Part shown: one piece after another, positions 63,598 through 64,000 of the stretch
Layout of the letters: the number at the start of each line of letters is the position of its first letter
How positions within the stretch are numbered: the stretch's first letter is position 1
Assembly (NCBI RefSeq): GCF_008329585.1
Contig: NZ_NPKP01000002.1
Location: 372,001-436,000, forward strand
Length of the DNA: 64,000 nt
Source: Mycolicibacterium sp. P9-22
GTDB lineage: Bacteria > Actinomycetota > Actinomycetes > Mycobacteriales > Mycobacteriaceae
Direction: 5' to 3'
Program-made: the position numbers and the translations under genes
The notes under the pieces: model-generated
What the model saw: only the letters and a program-made list of their open reading frames with translations
Databases searched by the model: none
Told to the model about the DNA's origin: nothing

Positions 63598-63616
63598 ACG
63601 TTGCAACAACGTTGCA
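63598..63616. promoter_or_regulatory. inverted/direct repeats upstream of locus B
   Basis: TGCAAC-AAC-GTTGCA (63602-63616) is a perfect inverted repeat, and ACGTTGCA recurs at 63598-63605 and 63609-63616, 11 bp apart. It lies in the divergent spacer between the small subunit and the gene at 63701. The CAAC-N3-GTTG core resembles a site upstream of locus A. Confidence 0.5.
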
Positions 63617-63700
63617 CCAGCGGCAGCCACCTGCCCGTACGGGCAGTATTGCGGTACCCCAATCGTCCCGGCCGACCGCGCGGGTTAACGTGCACCCACC

Positions 63701-64000
63701 ATGACCGATGTGCCGTCAGCCGCCCGCGCCGGGTACGCGGCCGAGTTGCGGGCACTCGCCGGGTACTTCGCACTCCCCGTGCTACCTGATACCCAAACAC
63801 GCTGCCTCGCCGACTTTTTCACCGATGCCGTGCTCACCGGACACGTGGACCGCACCCGCGATGCGATCGCCGCCTCGGCGGATTGCCCGCCGGAGGAGAT
63901 CCCGGTCCGAATGGCGGCGTCGTCCTTCCAGCTCGGCGTGGCGGCGCGCCTGCTCTCCCCCGTCATCGGCGGCGCATTGTGTTGCGGGGCGGTTCCGATC
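63701..64000 (+). CDS. partial gene, unknown; possibly FhuF-like iron-sulfur protein
   Basis: An open frame from ATG 63701 runs uninterrupted for 100 codons to the right edge. It begins TDVPSAARAGYAAELRALAG and ends RLLSPVIGGALCCGAVPI. The pattern ASSFQLGVAARLLSPVIGGA recalls mycobacterial FhuF-like ferric-siderophore reductases, whose defining cysteines would lie beyond the window. It is divergent from locus B, and its function is unsupported beyond this resemblance. Confidence 0.6.
   Translation, partial: MTDVPSAARAGYAAELRALAGYFALPVLPDTQTRCLADFFTDAVLTGHVDRTRDAIAASADCPPEEIPVRMAASSFQLGVAARLLSPVIGGALCCGAVPI

Overview
The window is GC-rich chromosomal DNA from a mycobacterium, most likely a fast-growing Mycolicibacterium-type species. 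The core gene set and order match the Mycobacterium tuberculosis Rv3417c-Rv3443c stretch: groEL1/groES, tsaD/rimI/tsaB/tsaE, alr, gadB, nnr, glmS, an Rv3438-like hydrolase, an Rv3439c/Rv3440c-like pair, glmM, rpsI and rplM. GroEL ends in the His-rich tail typical of mycobacterial GroEL1, and groES is preceded by a perfect CIRCE element. The conserved backbone is interrupted by metabolic cassettes that M. tuberculosis lacks. No rRNA, tRNA, IS element or CRISPR array was recognised.

Layout. (1) 1-6275, minus strand: a catabolic operon with a luciferase-like monooxygenase, two enoyl-CoA hydratases, an acyl-CoA ligase, a creatininase-family hydrolase, a flavin reductase and the start of a RibB-like gene. 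A divergent TetR regulator (6612) and an MFS exporter (7281-8708) complete the module; they share a 16-bp operator found four times. (2) 9201-13367: an Lrp/AsnC regulator and a compact 2-oxoacid dehydrogenase E1/E2 pair; the E2 appears to lack the peripheral-subunit-binding domain. (3) 13481-15504: groEL1 and groES. (4) 15693-22726: B12-dehydratase locus A, with a fused large+medium diol-dehydratase subunit, a small subunit and a short reactivase, divergent from an APC permease and a PucR-type regulator. (5) 22715-31063: an NTF2-like protein behind a 76-bp tandem repeat, the t6A genes, alr, gadB and nnr. (6) 32493-36499: a polyol module with a zinc dehydrogenase, a mannitol-type PTS IICBA and a DeoR regulator, followed by a DUF222/13E12 remnant. 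(7) 36790-41447: MocR/EamA pair, then FNT channel, cyanase and a PAS-AraC regulator. (8) 41452-54387: glmS, an F420-type oxidoreductase, SDR/LysR pair, RhlE-like helicase, phosphatase, an EspC-like type VII pair, glmM, a secreted protein, rpsI and rplM. (9) 54617-63499, minus strand: B12-dehydratase locus B, a complete diol dehydratase (separate small, large and medium subunits) with a two-subunit reactivase, run together with ethanolamine permease and ethanolamine ammonia-lyase. A partial gene runs off the right end.

The most interesting feature is the pair of adenosylcobalamin-dependent dehydratase loci. Locus B looks like an ordinary diol dehydratase. Locus A has its two larger subunits fused, has a shortened reactivase with no small partner, and differs from the canonical enzyme at two positions known to shape substrate choice. 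Locus A may therefore be a dehydratase for a different, unidentified substrate. Neither locus has microcompartment shell genes in this window.
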